Made by a program: the position numbers and the translations under genes. The notes beneath the pieces were generated by a model, which saw only the letters and a list, made by a program, of their open reading frames with translations, was not told the DNA's origin and did not search any database. Positions 1 through 7,817 of a DNA stretch of 15,308 bases are shown here, in pieces. The stretch's first letter is position 1; each line of letters opens with the position of its first letter. This stretch comes from CBDDFV01 sp965227335 (lineage in GTDB: Bacteria; Planctomycetota; Phycisphaerae; Phycisphaerales; SM1A02): positions 1 to 15,308 of the forward strand of contig CBDDFV010000005.1 in the NCBI GenBank assembly GCA_965227335.1, given 5' to 3'.

Positions 1-432
1 TCCGCCCGGCAGATCCGCCCGCACCGTTTCGCCGACGCTTGACTTCATCAGCGCCAGCCCGAGCGGCGACGATTGCGTGACCTCGATGTAATCGAGGGTG
101 AAGTCGCCGGTCGCCTCGCCCACCAGGCGATAGAGATCCTCATCGTCTGTCTCGAGATCGAGCAGACGCACCGTGGCCCCGACAAACACGATGTTGTCCG
201 GCATGTCGTCCGGATTCGCGACGGAGATGCTCTGCAGCCGCTGCTCGAGATCTCGGATCTTCGCCTCGTTGAGTCCCTGGTCTTCACGCGCGGCGTGGTA
301 CTCGGCGTTCTCCTTGAGGTCGCCGAGCGCCCGCGCTTCCGCGATCCGCTCCGTGATCTCCCTGCGCTTGGAGATCAGTCGGGCCAGCGTTGCATCGAGC
401 TTCGCTTTTTCCTCGGGCGTCACGACGTCCAT
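1..432 (-). CDS. greA: Transcription elongation factor GreA (C-terminus cut by window edge)
   Basis: GreA binds in the secondary channel of RNA polymerase and stimulates cleavage of the backtracked transcript 3' end, rescuing stalled elongation. The 144 visible residues hold an N-terminal antiparallel coiled coil (about 1-75) with the family signature GDLKENAEYHAARE at 37-50; the acidic tip residues D38 and E41 match the Mg-coordinating pair of the family. An FKBP-like C-terminal domain starts near residue 80 (IVFVGATVRL) and runs through SSPLGLALMKSSVGE (121-135). The usual length is about 158 residues, so only some 15 residues lie beyond the left edge. The ATG at 432 is preceded by GGAAAGG (439-445) with a 6-nt spacer. 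It is the last visible gene of the leftward hrpA, carbonic anhydrase, greA series, but a 183-nt hairpin-containing spacer suggests it may have its own promoter. GreB is less likely on sequence and length. Confidence 0.95.
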   Translation of the reverse strand, partial: MDVVTPEEKAKLDATLARLISKRREITERIAEARALGDLKENAEYHAAREDQGLNEAKIRDLEQRLQSISVANPDDMPDNIVFVGATVRLLDLETDDEDLYRLVGEATGDFTLDYIEVTQSSPLGLALMKSSVGETVRADLPGG

Positions 433-471
433 ACGGTGCCTTTCCGACGACGGGGGGCGGGGAGGAGGCCG

Positions 472-490
472 CGTCCGGATTCGCCGGACG
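472..490 (-). repeat. Perfect 7-bp hairpin in the greA leader region
   Basis: The arms CGTCCGG (472-478) and CCGGACG (484-490) are perfectly complementary around a 5-nt loop. The hairpin lies 40 nt upstream of the greA start. There is no U-tract on either side, so it is not a standard terminator; it could be a leader structure. Its function is not shown by the sequence. Confidence 0.4.
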
Positions 491-514
491 ACTTGGCGGC
501 GCTCCCAAAGCCAA

Positions 515-538
515 CACCGGCGCGGGAGGGCGCCGGTG
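515..538 (-). terminator. Probable weak terminator after the carbonic anhydrase gene
   Basis: CACCGGCGC (515-523) and GCGCCGGTG (530-538) form a perfect 9-bp GC-rich stem with a 6-nt loop, 78 nt past the carbonic anhydrase stop. Read leftward, the stem is followed by TTGGCTTTGG, which is only moderately U-rich. It could partly terminate the hrpA-carbonic anhydrase transcript before greA. The T-tract is poor, so this is a moderate call. Confidence 0.45.
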
Positions 539-615
539 CATTACGACAGGGTACCCCACGGAGCCGCTCCGGTCGACCCCTCGCTGACCCAAAGTCGCCG
601 GGCCCGACGCCTCGA

Positions 616-1194
616 TCACGTCGTCGAAACGCCGTCCGCCGCCGCAATGTGCGACATGCTGTCGTCCTCGACGTCATAGAGAAAGGTCCCGATGCGTCGC
701 GTCGGGAACAAGGCCGCGAGCGTCGCGGCGTGCGCCCATGTCGCGGTCACGACGTCGTCGATGCGAAACTTCGCCGCGACCCGGTCGGCGTGGCTCTCCG
801 CCCGCCCCCGCGGCCATCCCTCGCGCTCGGTCAGCACCCGCAGCATCTCGGCCCGCTTCGCATCGACGCCGCACATGGCGCAGTTGGTGTGCCCGACCAC
901 GACGATCGAGTCGAGGTCCGAGGTGGCGGTGACGAACGCGATGGTCGGCATGACGGGCTCGGGATTCGCGCCCGCGGTCCGGATCTCGAAGGCGAGACGC
1001 ATCGGAATCCGGAAGTTCACCCGCGCATCCATGCACGTGATGATCAGCAGCCCCGCCGACCGCGGCTCCGCGATCGTCTCATTCCGGCAGTGCGATCGGA
1101 GCAGCGCCTCGATCGAGGTCCCGGCGTACTGCGCAACGACGTCGTCGTCGATCGGTGCGATCATCAGCGGGGATGGTTCGGTTGTTTCGCGCAT
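616..1194 (-). CDS. Beta-class carbonic anhydrase
   Basis: This 192-residue cytoplasmic protein has no signal peptide. Beta carbonic anhydrases hydrate CO2 to bicarbonate with a Zn ion held by two Cys and one His. The expected ligands are present: C54 in CMDAR (54-58), with D56 and R58 forming the family's Asp-Arg dyad, then H102 and C105 in HTNC. An extra Cys follows at 108. The region IRTAGANPEP (71-80) corresponds to the usual RNAGG motif, with Thr in place of Asn. The end FLYDVEDDSMSHI (171-183) matches the usual closing beta strand (YDV plus acidic turn). Size and layout recall the short mycobacterial Rv1284-type enzymes. The ATG at 1194 has AGGAG (1204-1208) with a 9-nt spacer. The gene starts 25 nt after the hrpA stop, suggesting cotranscription. 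Catalytic activity is inferred from the ligands; a non-catalytic paralogue cannot be excluded. Confidence 0.88.
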   Translation of the reverse strand: MRETTEPSPLMIAPIDDDVVAQYAGTSIEALLRSHCRNETIAEPRSAGLLIITCMDARVNFRIPMRLAFEIRTAGANPEPVMPTIAFVTATSDLDSIVVVGHTNCAMCGVDAKRAEMLRVLTEREGWPRGRAESHADRVAAKFRIDDVVTATWAHAATLAALFPTRRIGTFLYDVEDDSMSHIAAADGVSTT

Positions 1195-1203
1195 GTCGCC
1201 GCG

Positions 1204-1208
1204 CTCCT
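1204..1208 (-). promoter_or_regulatory. Ribosome binding site of the carbonic anhydrase gene
   Basis: AGGAG read leftward, 9 nt before the ATG at 1194 and inside the 25-nt spacer after the hrpA stop. It decides the start in favour of M1 (MRETTEPS) over the second Met at residue 11. Confidence 0.7.
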
Positions 1209-1219
1209 GCCGGGCGTCG

Positions 1220-4200
1220 TCAATGCCGCACCCGCGCCCAATGCTCGTCAAGATCGCGGTCCGACACCGGGACCGCGACGCCGAGATCCTGCGCGAACGT
1301 GGCGACCCGCAGCTCCTCGAGCAGCCACCGATGATACCCGAGTTGCGGATCGTCGAGATGCTGACGCGCATGCGACGCCGCCCGCTCCGCGAACGCCTGC
1401 AGACGCGGCGCAATCCGGGCGAAAAGCTTCGCGTCCCGGACGTGACCCCCGCCCGGGAGCCGCGCAATCCGACGGTCCATCGCCTGCAGATAGCGGGGCG
1501 TATGCATGAACCAGCCGGAATCGATATCGCTCAGAAAGCCCGCCGGCAGCAGGGCGTCGAGCTGGCCGCGCAGATCCGCGAACGCCCCGCGCCAGGCATC
1601 CGGCGCGTTCTCGCTCAGACGCCCGTCGACGCCGTGTCGAAGATCGAGCACGGTCCGAAGGGTCTCGCAGACGTCGAGCGTCCGACCCCACAGACCTGAC
1701 GCCCGTTCGCGGAGACGTCGCCGGAACGCATCGGCGTCGCGGATCGGCGGCTGCCCGGCCACGAAGTGGAGCGCGACGGCGATGCGGTGCACGCCCCAGG
1801 CGAGATCGACATCGCCGGCGACGGGCGCGTACTGCAGACGCATCCAGCCGAGATCCGGCAGCTGCTCCGTCTGGCCGGCGAGCTCATCGTGGAGCGCGTC
1901 CATCAGAAGCAGCGTCACGCCCTCGCGATGGCGGGCCGCCGCGCGATCGGGCGCATCGAGGAGCCGCAGGCCGACCCGACCGTTCTCGAGCCGGACAAGG
2001 GCCGGGTAGGTGGTCGCGGTGCGGGCGCCGATGCTCAGCTCGAACGTTTCCGGCATCGGGCCGAAGTCCCAGTCGCGAACATCATCGCGTTGCCAGGCGG
2101 CGTCGGGCGCGTCAATGAATGTGGGGCGACCCGCCGCCCCGAGCTCTTCGCGCACCGCGGCGAGATCGCGTCCTTCCGCCGCGACCTGATCGTCGGCGTC
2201 GAGGATGCGGATGTTCATCCGGAGGTGGTCGTCGATGTCGTCGGGTCGCCACCAGTCCGGCGGGATGTCGACGCCGCGCACGCGTCGGACGGCGTCCCCG
2301 AGCGCATCGAGGAAGCGGGGCGTTCGTCGCGGATCCATGGCGTGGGCGATGTCGGCGGCGAGTTGGGGAATCGGACCGAGGGTTCGGCGCACGTTCTTGG
2401 GCAGGGTGCGGACGAGGGCGGCGACCTTCTCCGCCCGCATCCCCGGGGTCAGCCAGTCGAGCGCATCGGGCTGGAGTCGGTCGAGATGTTCGATCGGGGC
2501 GAGGATCGTGACGCCGTCGCGTTCGCCGCCGGGGTCGAGGTGATACTCGAGGGGCAGGGGGCCGGCGGGGGTGTCGAGGTGATCGGGAAAGTCCTCCGCG
2601 CCGACCGAGGCGCCGTCGGCGAAGACGTCCGCCTCCGTCATGAAGAGAACCCGGGCGTCGCCGCGCTCGCGGGCCTTTCGCCACTTCTCGAAGTCGCTCA
2701 CGCGATGGACATCGGCCGGGATCAGTCGGTCGTAGAAGGCGAACCGCGCCTGGACGTCGGCGAGAAGGTCGCGGCGCCGGTGTTTCGCCTCCAGCTCGCG
2801 CACGTCTTCCACGAGCTGGCGGTTGTGCGTCATGAACGGCGCATCGACGGCGCAGTCGCCCTCGACGAGCGCGTGGTGGATGAACATCTCGCGGGCGCCC
2901 TTCGGGTCGATCGCGCCGAAGGGGATGCGTCGGCCGTCGTAGATCTCGAGGCCGAACAGCGTCGCCTTCTCGTAGGCGAGCGGAGCGCCGGCGTCGGGAC
3001 TCCAGTGCGGATCGCGCCACGACTTCTTCAGCAGATCGCCCGCCACGCGTTCGATCCACTCAGGTCGGAGCTTTGCGATCGTGCGCCCGTAGGAGCGGGT
3101 GGTCTCGACGATCTCCGTCGCCATGATCCACTTCGGCTTCGCGTCGAACTGGCCGGAGCCGGGAAAGATGTAGAACTGCGTGTCGCGGGGGGCGTGGTAG
3201 ACGTGACGTTCGCCCCGTCGCCCCACCCGCGTGAGCAGACCGGCGAGCAGCGCGCGGTGCACCGCATCGTACGCCGCGGGCGACGGGTTCATCTTCACGC
3301 CGCCTTCGTGACAGAGATCGCGGAGCTGCACGTACGTCTCGACCCACTCGCGCATGCGGATCGGCGAGAGGAAGTTCTGCTTGCAGGCGCGGGCGAGTTT
3401 CGAACGAGACAGCTTCTTCGACTGGGCCCGGTAGAAGTTCCAGATGTTGAGGAGCGACAGGAAGTCGGAATCCTCATGATCGAACTCCGCGTGGGCCGCG
3501 TCCGCCGCCCCGGCCTTTTCGTGGGGACGCTCCCGCGGGTCCTGAATCGCCAGCACCGCCGTGATCGCCAGCACCTCTCGCAACGCGTTTTCCTCGCCGG
3601 CCGCGACGAGCATCCGGCCGAGCCGCGGGTCGATCGGCAGCCGGGCGAGCCGTCGCCCGATTTCGGTCAGGCGGTCCTGTTCGTCGATCGCGCCGAGTTC
3701 GCGCAGGGTTTCGTACCCGTCCCGGATGAATCGGCGGGTCGGCGGCTCCACGAACGGGAAGTCCGACGGCTCGCCGAGCCGCAACGCCTTCATCCGCAGA
3801 ATCACGCTCGCGAGATCGGTCCGCAGAACCTCGGCCGGCGTGAATTCCTCACGCGAGGCGAAGTCCGTCTCGCTGTACAGCCGCAGGCAGATCCCGTCGC
3901 TGACGCGTCCGCACCGACCCGAACGCTGCTGCGCCGACGCCTGTGAGATCCGCTCGATCGGCAGACGCTGCACCTGGCTCGCGGCGGAGTACCGGCTGAT
4001 CCGCGCCAGCCCGGGATCAATCACGTACTTCACGCCGGGCACCGTGATCGATGTTTCCGCCACGTTGGTGGCGAGGATGATGCGTCGTCCGCCGTGCGGC
4101 TGGAACACCCGCTGCTGGTCAGCCCCGCTCAGACGTGCGAAGAGCGGCAGCACCTCATCGCGCGGCCCGAGACCGCCCCGACGCGTCACCGCCTCCGCCG

Positions 4201-5122
4201 CCTCCCGAATCTCCCGTTCGCCGCTGAGAAACACGAGGATGTCGCCCGGGCCCTCGCGCTGAAGCTCGCGCACCCCGTCGACCACCGCGTCGATGATGTC
4301 GCGCGACGAAGGATCGTCATCGCTCGTCTCGTCGTCAGTCATCGGACGGTAGCGGATCTCCACCGGGTAGGTCCGGCCCGACACCTCGATGATCGGAGCC
4401 CCGTCGAAGTGTTGGCTGAAACGTTCCGGATCGATCGTGGCCGACGTGACGATCACCTTGAGATCAGCCCGCCGACGCAGCAGCTGCTTGAGGTAGCCGA
4501 GCAGGAAGTCGATGTTCAGCGAACGCTCATGGGCCTCGTCGATGATGATCGTGTCGTACTGCGTGAGGTTGCGATCGCCCTGCGTCTCCGCCAGCAGGAT
4601 GCCGTCCGTCATGACCTTGACGTACGTGTCGTCGGAGACGGTGTCGGTGAAGCGCATCTTGAAACCGACGTCGCGGCCCAGCGAGACGCCGAGCTCTTCC
4701 GCGACCCGGGCGGCCACGCTCCGCGCGGCGATGCGACGCGGCTGGGTGTGACCGATCAGACCGCCGACGCCCCGCCCGAGATCAAGGCAGATCTGCGGCA
4801 ACTGCGTGCTCTTGCCGGAGCCCGTCTCGCCGCAGATGACGACCGCACGGTGCGACTCGATCGCCGCCGCGATCTCGTCCCGCCGCTGATTGATCGGCAG
4901 ATCGTTCGCGAACCGGGGCTGCGGGCGACGTTCGTTCCGGCGGTCGCGGAGCGCGGCGGACGCCCGGGCGCGTTCGATCAGCGACTCGAGCGACGGCGGT
5001 CGACCCCGCTGACGCGATCGCCCCCGCCCTCGTCCGCCTCGCAACGCGCGTTCGATCCGCGCCCGGTCGCTGAGCATGCAGCGGGGCAGCAGGTCGTCGA
5101 GCTGGGAGCGGAGATCGGTCAT
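1220..5122 (-). CDS. hrpA: ATP-dependent RNA helicase HrpA (DEAH box)
   Basis: This 1300-residue protein equals E. coli HrpA in length. HrpA is a 3'-5' DEAH-box RNA helicase linked to mRNA processing and to rescue of stalled ribosomes. Motifs in order: Walker A GETGSGKS (98-105), QPRRIAARSVA (127-137), DEAHERS (195-201), SAT (227-229), ATNVAETSIT (351-360) and motif VI QQRSGRCGR (398-406). A winged-helix/HA2 ratchet region follows (about 430-560), then an OB-fold segment near 690-770, and the long C-terminal DUF3418 region (about 780-1290) that separates HrpA from shorter HrpB/DHX proteins. A basic Arg/Gly-rich stretch lies at 26-41. I chose the ATG at 5122. An in-frame TTG at 5176 would add 18 residues but coincides with a likely -35 element. 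No clear Shine-Dalgarno precedes either start. It is the first gene of the leftward cluster and is followed closely by the carbonic anhydrase gene. Confidence 0.95.
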   Translation of the reverse strand: MTDLRSQLDDLLPRCMLSDRARIERALRGGRGRGRSRQRGRPPSLESLIERARASAALRDRRNERRPQPRFANDLPINQRRDEIAAAIESHRAVVICGETGSGKSTQLPQICLDLGRGVGGLIGHTQPRRIAARSVAARVAEELGVSLGRDVGFKMRFTDTVSDDTYVKVMTDGILLAETQGDRNLTQYDTIIIDEAHERSLNIDFLLGYLKQLLRRRADLKVIVTSATIDPERFSQHFDGAPIIEVSGRTYPVEIRYRPMTDDETSDDDPSSRDIIDAVVDGVRELQREGPGDILVFLSGEREIREAAEAVTRRGGLGPRDEVLPLFARLSGADQQRVFQPHGGRRIILATNVAETSITVPGVKYVIDPGLARISRYSAASQVQRLPIERISQASAQQRSGRCGRVSDGICLRLYSETDFASREEFTPAEVLRTDLASVILRMKALRLGEPSDFPFVEPPTRRFIRDGYETLRELGAIDEQDRLTEIGRRLARLPIDPRLGRMLVAAGEENALREVLAITAVLAIQDPRERPHEKAGAADAAHAEFDHEDSDFLSLLNIWNFYRAQSKKLSRSKLARACKQNFLSPIRMREWVETYVQLRDLCHEGGVKMNPSPAAYDAVHRALLAGLLTRVGRRGERHVYHAPRDTQFYIFPGSGQFDAKPKWIMATEIVETTRSYGRTIAKLRPEWIERVAGDLLKKSWRDPHWSPDAGAPLAYEKATLFGLEIYDGRRIPFGAIDPKGAREMFIHHALVEGDCAVDAPFMTHNRQLVEDVRELEAKHRRRDLLADVQARFAFYDRLIPADVHRVSDFEKWRKARERGDARVLFMTEADVFADGASVGAEDFPDHLDTPAGPLPLEYHLDPGGERDGVTILAPIEHLDRLQPDALDWLTPGMRAEKVAALVRTLPKNVRRTLGPIPQLAADIAHAMDPRRTPRFLDALGDAVRRVRGVDIPPDWWRPDDIDDHLRMNIRILDADDQVAAEGRDLAAVREELGAAGRPTFIDAPDAAWQRDDVRDWDFGPMPETFELSIGARTATTYPALVRLENGRVGLRLLDAPDRAAARHREGVTLLLMDALHDELAGQTEQLPDLGWMRLQYAPVAGDVDLAWGVHRIAVALHFVAGQPPIRDADAFRRRLRERASGLWGRTLDVCETLRTVLDLRHGVDGRLSENAPDAWRGAFADLRGQLDALLPAGFLSDIDSGWFMHTPRYLQAMDRRIARLPGGGHVRDAKLFARIAPRLQAFAERAASHARQHLDDPQLGYHRWLLEELRVATFAQDLGVAVPVSDRDLDEHWARVRH

Positions 5123-5148
5123 GGCGGGGCGGGGCCGGGCGGGGGAGT

Positions 5149-5176
5149 ATTGTGGCGCGGCGGGCCGCGGAATCAA
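5149..5176 (-). promoter_or_regulatory. Candidate sigma70-type promoter of hrpA
   Basis: Read leftward, TTGATT (5176-5171) and CACAAT (5154-5149) are 16 nt apart, each matching four of six consensus bases. Predicted transcription would start near 5142, giving a short leader before the hrpA ATG at 5122. This is a pattern match only. Confidence 0.35.
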
Positions 5177-5211
5177 ACGGCGCCCCGCCGATTCATTCGT
5201 TTCCGACTCGG

Positions 5212-5217
5212 TATGCT
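5212..5217 (+). promoter_or_regulatory. Candidate -10 element suggesting a leaderless M14 peptidase mRNA
   Basis: TATGCT lies 6 nt before the A of the ATG at 5224, the usual distance from a -10 box to the transcription start. No Shine-Dalgarno precedes that ATG, which would fit a leaderless transcript. No convincing -35 hexamer is seen, so the call is weak. Confidence 0.25.
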
Positions 5218-5223
5218 GCCCGC

Positions 5224-6777
5224 ATGATCACCACCATGCTGCTCCTCGCGTCGCTCGCGGCGCCGCCCGCCAAGGCGGATTTCCCGGCTCCGTGGCGCAC
5301 CGTCGCCGAACGATCAGGCTTCACCGAGACCGCGACCTACGACGAGACCGTCCAGTTGATGACGTGGTACGCGGAGGCGTCGCCGCACATTCGGCTCGAC
5401 GTGCTGGGTCAGACCTTCGAGGGACGGGAGATTCCGATCGCGATCGTCGGCGCGCCGCCGGTCGCCGACGCCGCCGCCGCGCGGTCGTCGGGGAAGCCGA
5501 TCGTGTTCATCTTCGCCAACATCCATGCGGGCGAGGTGTGCGGCAAGGAGGCGGCGCTGATGCTGCTCCGGGAGATTGCGACGGCTCCGCCGGGCGGCTG
5601 GCTCGAGGATCTCGTGATTGTGATCGCACCGATCTACAACGCCGACGGCAACGAGCGATTCTCGCCGGACAACCGACCGGGCCAGAACGGTCCGAAGTCG
5701 ATGGGGCAGCGGCCGAACGCGCAGGGATTCGACCTCAATCGTGACTATGTCAAACTCGACGCTCCGGAGACCCGGGCCCTCGTGCGGTTCCTGACCGACT
5801 GGGATCCGCACCTGACGGTGGACTGTCACACCACGAACGGGTCTCACCATCGCTACACGCTGACGTACGACACGCCGCTGAATCCGGCCGGGGCCGAGCC
5901 GCCGCGCCGTTTCCTGCGGGAGACGCTGCTCCCCGAGATCACGGAACAGGTGAAGTCGGCCGCGGGGTATGACCTCTTCTGGTACGGGAATTTCAATCGT
6001 GATCACACGGCGTGGTACACCTACTCCGCGCTGCCGCGCTACGGCGCGAATTACCAGGGGCTGCGGGGGCAGATGCAGCTGCTGTCAGAGGCGTATTCGT
6101 ACGCGACATTCGAGGATCGTGTGAAGTCGACGCTCGCGTTCCTGCGGTCGACGCTCGACCGAACCCGGACGCACGCGGCGGAGATGATCGCGTTGCACGA
6201 GGCGGCGCGGGCGGATGTGGTCGAGCGCGGCCGGACGCTGCAGCCGGACGACGTCGTCGGGATCCGATTCGCGCCGAAGGCGAGTCCGCGTCCGGCGCGG
6301 CTCAAGGGATACGTGATGACGCCCGGGGCGAACGGGCGGATGACGCCGACCGAAGAGCCCACCGAACACCTCGTGGTGCATGTGGACGGCTTCGAGTCCA
6401 CCCGCAGCGTGCGCCGGCCTCGTGCGTACCTGATCCCGCCGGAGCAGACCGCGGTGCTGGATCTGCTGGCGCTCCACGGCGTGCGCACGGAGCCGGCGTC
6501 GGGGACCTTCGAGGTCGAGACCTACCAGATCGACAGCGTGACCCAGGCGTCGCGCCGGTTCCAGGGGCGTCAGATCGCAACCGTCGAGGCGACCGCCCGG
6601 TCGGGGCGTCTCGAGGCCGGGCGCGGCTGGGTCCGGGTTCCGATGGACCAGCCGCTCGGCAACCTGATCGTCAATCTCCTCGAGCCGGAGGCGGCCGATG
6701 GCTTCGCCGCGTGGGACGTGCTGGGCGATGCGGTCCGGAAGGGACGGATCTACCCGATCCGGCGCGAGCGGCCCTGA
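5224..6777 (+). CDS. Secreted M14-family zinc carboxypeptidase-like metallopeptidase
   Basis: This 517-residue protein has a short export signal (MITTMLLLASLAAPPAKA, about 1-18). M14 peptidases remove C-terminal residues, or cleave peptidoglycan peptides, with one catalytic Zn ion. The Zn ligands are visible as H101 and E104 in NIHAGEVCGKE and H202 in DCHTTNGS. Substrate-binding DLNRDY (170-175) matches the family Asn-Arg pair, and E289 in LLSEAYSY is the likely catalytic glutamate. The catalytic domain spans about 40-320; the remaining 200 residues form an uncharacterised beta-rich tail without a recognised domain. The ATG at 5224 was chosen because it places the signal peptide at the N-terminus; an in-frame ATG at 5152 would add 24 non-hydrophobic residues and overlap the hrpA promoter. 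Substrate is not predictable: nutrient peptides or cell-wall peptides are both possible. The gene diverges from hrpA and is followed 108 nt later by the dockerin-type gene. Confidence 0.9.
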   Translation: MITTMLLLASLAAPPAKADFPAPWRTVAERSGFTETATYDETVQLMTWYAEASPHIRLDVLGQTFEGREIPIAIVGAPPVADAAAARSSGKPIVFIFANIHAGEVCGKEAALMLLREIATAPPGGWLEDLVIVIAPIYNADGNERFSPDNRPGQNGPKSMGQRPNAQGFDLNRDYVKLDAPETRALVRFLTDWDPHLTVDCHTTNGSHHRYTLTYDTPLNPAGAEPPRRFLRETLLPEITEQVKSAAGYDLFWYGNFNRDHTAWYTYSALPRYGANYQGLRGQMQLLSEAYSYATFEDRVKSTLAFLRSTLDRTRTHAAEMIALHEAARADVVERGRTLQPDDVVGIRFAPKASPRPARLKGYVMTPGANGRMTPTEEPTEHLVVHVDGFESTRSVRRPRAYLIPPEQTAVLDLLALHGVRTEPASGTFEVETYQIDSVTQASRRFQGRQIATVEATARSGRLEAGRGWVRVPMDQPLGNLIVNLLEPEAADGFAAWDVLGDAVRKGRIYPIRRERP

Positions 6778-6845
6778 CCGGGTCGGGGGCGGATGTTCCA
6801 GGATATCTTGCGCGGTCGGGGACGCGCCGGCGTTTCTCACGGTGA

Positions 6846-6864
6846 CCGGGCCGCTCGGGCCCGG
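6846..6864 (+). repeat. Perfect 7-bp hairpin between the M14 and dockerin-type genes
   Basis: CCGGGCC (6846-6852) and GGCCCGG (6858-6864) flank a 5-nt loop. No T-tract follows, and the Shine-Dalgarno of the next gene begins 10 nt later. It may be a weak attenuator or 5' leader stem; a true intrinsic terminator is unlikely. Confidence 0.4.
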
Positions 6865-6873
6865 ACTTCGTAG

Positions 6874-6878
6874 AGGAG
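6874..6878 (+). promoter_or_regulatory. Ribosome binding site of the dockerin-type gene
   Basis: AGGAG with a 7-nt spacer to the ATG at 6886. It fixes the start that yields the signal peptide. Confidence 0.75.
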
Positions 6879-6885
6879 CCAGGCC

Positions 6886-7605
6886 ATGTTCGGACGAATG
6901 ACAATGATCGCGACGGCGTTGAGCCTCGCCCCGTTGGCGTCGGCGGGCGGGGGCAATCTGCTTCAGAATGCTGGATTTGAGTCAGTGGGCCCGCTGGGTC
7001 CGGTGGTCGAGGTGACCGGGTACTCGGGCCTCGGCTGGTCCGCCGCGGCGGGCTGGGGGATCTTCCACAACACCGAGGGGACCACGCTCACGGAACTTGT
7101 TCCGACCACGCTGTCGGGCGGCGGCGATCTGATGCTGTACGTCGAGACGGACGGCTGGGCGAACGGCCTCGGGCAGACCTTCATCCCCGGCGGCGGCGGT
7201 CCGGCCTGCGTCGAGGTGCGGGCGTGGGTCTATGTCGTGTCGGGCCAGGTCTACATCGGGGCGGGGAACGGCGGCAACACCGGACCGAACGTGTGGTCGC
7301 AGACCACCGGTCAGTGGGAGCTGCTGGTCGCGGAGAACATCGTCTGTCCCGCGAACCAGTTCATCATTTACTCGGGCGACGTCAACGGGGCTGAGTTCTA
7401 CGTCGACAACGTCTCGGTCGTGGAACTCGCCTGCCAGGGCCCTCCCGGCGACTTCAACCAGGACGGCTTCGTCGACTCGATCGATCTCGCCACGCTCCTG
7501 TCGCAATGGGGGCCGTGTGACGGATGCGACGCCGACCTGACGAACGACGGCGCGGTCAACGCGGCGGACCTCGCCTTCCTCCTCGGCAACTGGGGCTGCG
7601 ACTGA
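6886..7605 (+). CDS. Secreted protein with C-terminal dockerin-like repeats
   Basis: This 239-residue exported protein has a signal peptide at about 1-20 (ending APLASA). The middle (24-180) begins NLLQNAGFES and includes WGIFHNTEGTT, GQTFIPGGGG and EFYVDNVSVVEL, the pattern of a jelly-roll carbohydrate-binding-like module ("N-L-x-N-x-G-F-E" opening, "Y-x-D-N-V" close). After a short linker come two dockerin-type Ca-binding repeats: 188-209 (DFNQDGFVDSID then LLSQWG) and 216-237 (ADLTNDGAVNAADLA then LLGNWG), each with the Asp/Asn-rich loop. Six Cys (108, 154, 183, 211, 214, 238) may form disulfides. This C-terminal pair is typical of many planctomycete exported proteins; its partner, possibly a cohesin-like or cell-surface anchor, is not in the window. 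No catalytic motif is recognised. An AGGAG site 7 nt upstream supports the start. Confidence 0.85.
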   Translation: MFGRMTMIATALSLAPLASAGGGNLLQNAGFESVGPLGPVVEVTGYSGLGWSAAAGWGIFHNTEGTTLTELVPTTLSGGGDLMLYVETDGWANGLGQTFIPGGGGPACVEVRAWVYVVSGQVYIGAGNGGNTGPNVWSQTTGQWELLVAENIVCPANQFIIYSGDVNGAEFYVDNVSVVELACQGPPGDFNQDGFVDSIDLATLLSQWGPCDGCDADLTNDGAVNAADLAFLLGNWGCD

Positions 7606-7658
7606 GCTCTCGACGCGGGTCGGGGATGGAGGCCGGGGACGGATCGGACCGGGGTGGA

Positions 7659-7690
7659 GACGGGCGGCGTTCGGAGGGGCGCCGCCTGTC
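7659..7690 (+). terminator. Candidate terminator of the dockerin-type gene
   Basis: An 11-bp stem, arms 7659-7669 and 7680-7690 (one G-U pair in the rightward RNA), encloses a 10-nt loop 54 nt past the stop codon. The sequence after it (TTGCGTCTGG) is only slightly U-rich. Its place between convergent genes supports a termination role; the poor U-tract argues for caution. Confidence 0.45.
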
Positions 7691-7731
7691 TTGCGTCTGG
7701 CGTGGGAGGCTCCGCCCCTCGTTTCGCATTC

Positions 7732-7772
7732 AAAAAGAAAAGCCGGACGCGACGTTGATCGTCGCGTCCGGC
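7732..7772 (-). terminator. Intrinsic terminator of the DUF11 lipoprotein gene
   Basis: A perfect 12-bp stem, GCCGGACGCGAC (7742-7753) with GTCGCGTCCGGC (7761-7772), has a 7-nt loop. Read leftward it is followed at once by TTTTCTTTTT (7741-7732). It begins 45 nt after the DUF11 stop codon. This is a textbook rho-independent terminator for the leftward transcript; in the rightward direction there is an A-tract before the stem but no U-tract after it. Confidence 0.92.
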
Positions 7773-7817
7773 GTGCGATTCAGGCTCAAGCCGGATCGGG
7801 TGATCCGGCGGCGAGAC

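Noticed and set aside
1766..3946. A 726-codon rightward ORF opposite hrpA
   Set aside because: The opposite strand encodes a full-length HrpA with all helicase motifs. The ORF product has no domain and the Arg/Val/Asp bias of a mirror frame.
5123..5176. TTG start for hrpA adding 18 residues
   Set aside because: No Shine-Dalgarno, Pro/Ala-rich extra residues not typical of HrpA, and the TTG falls in a probable -35 element. The ATG at 5122 gives exactly the E. coli HrpA length.
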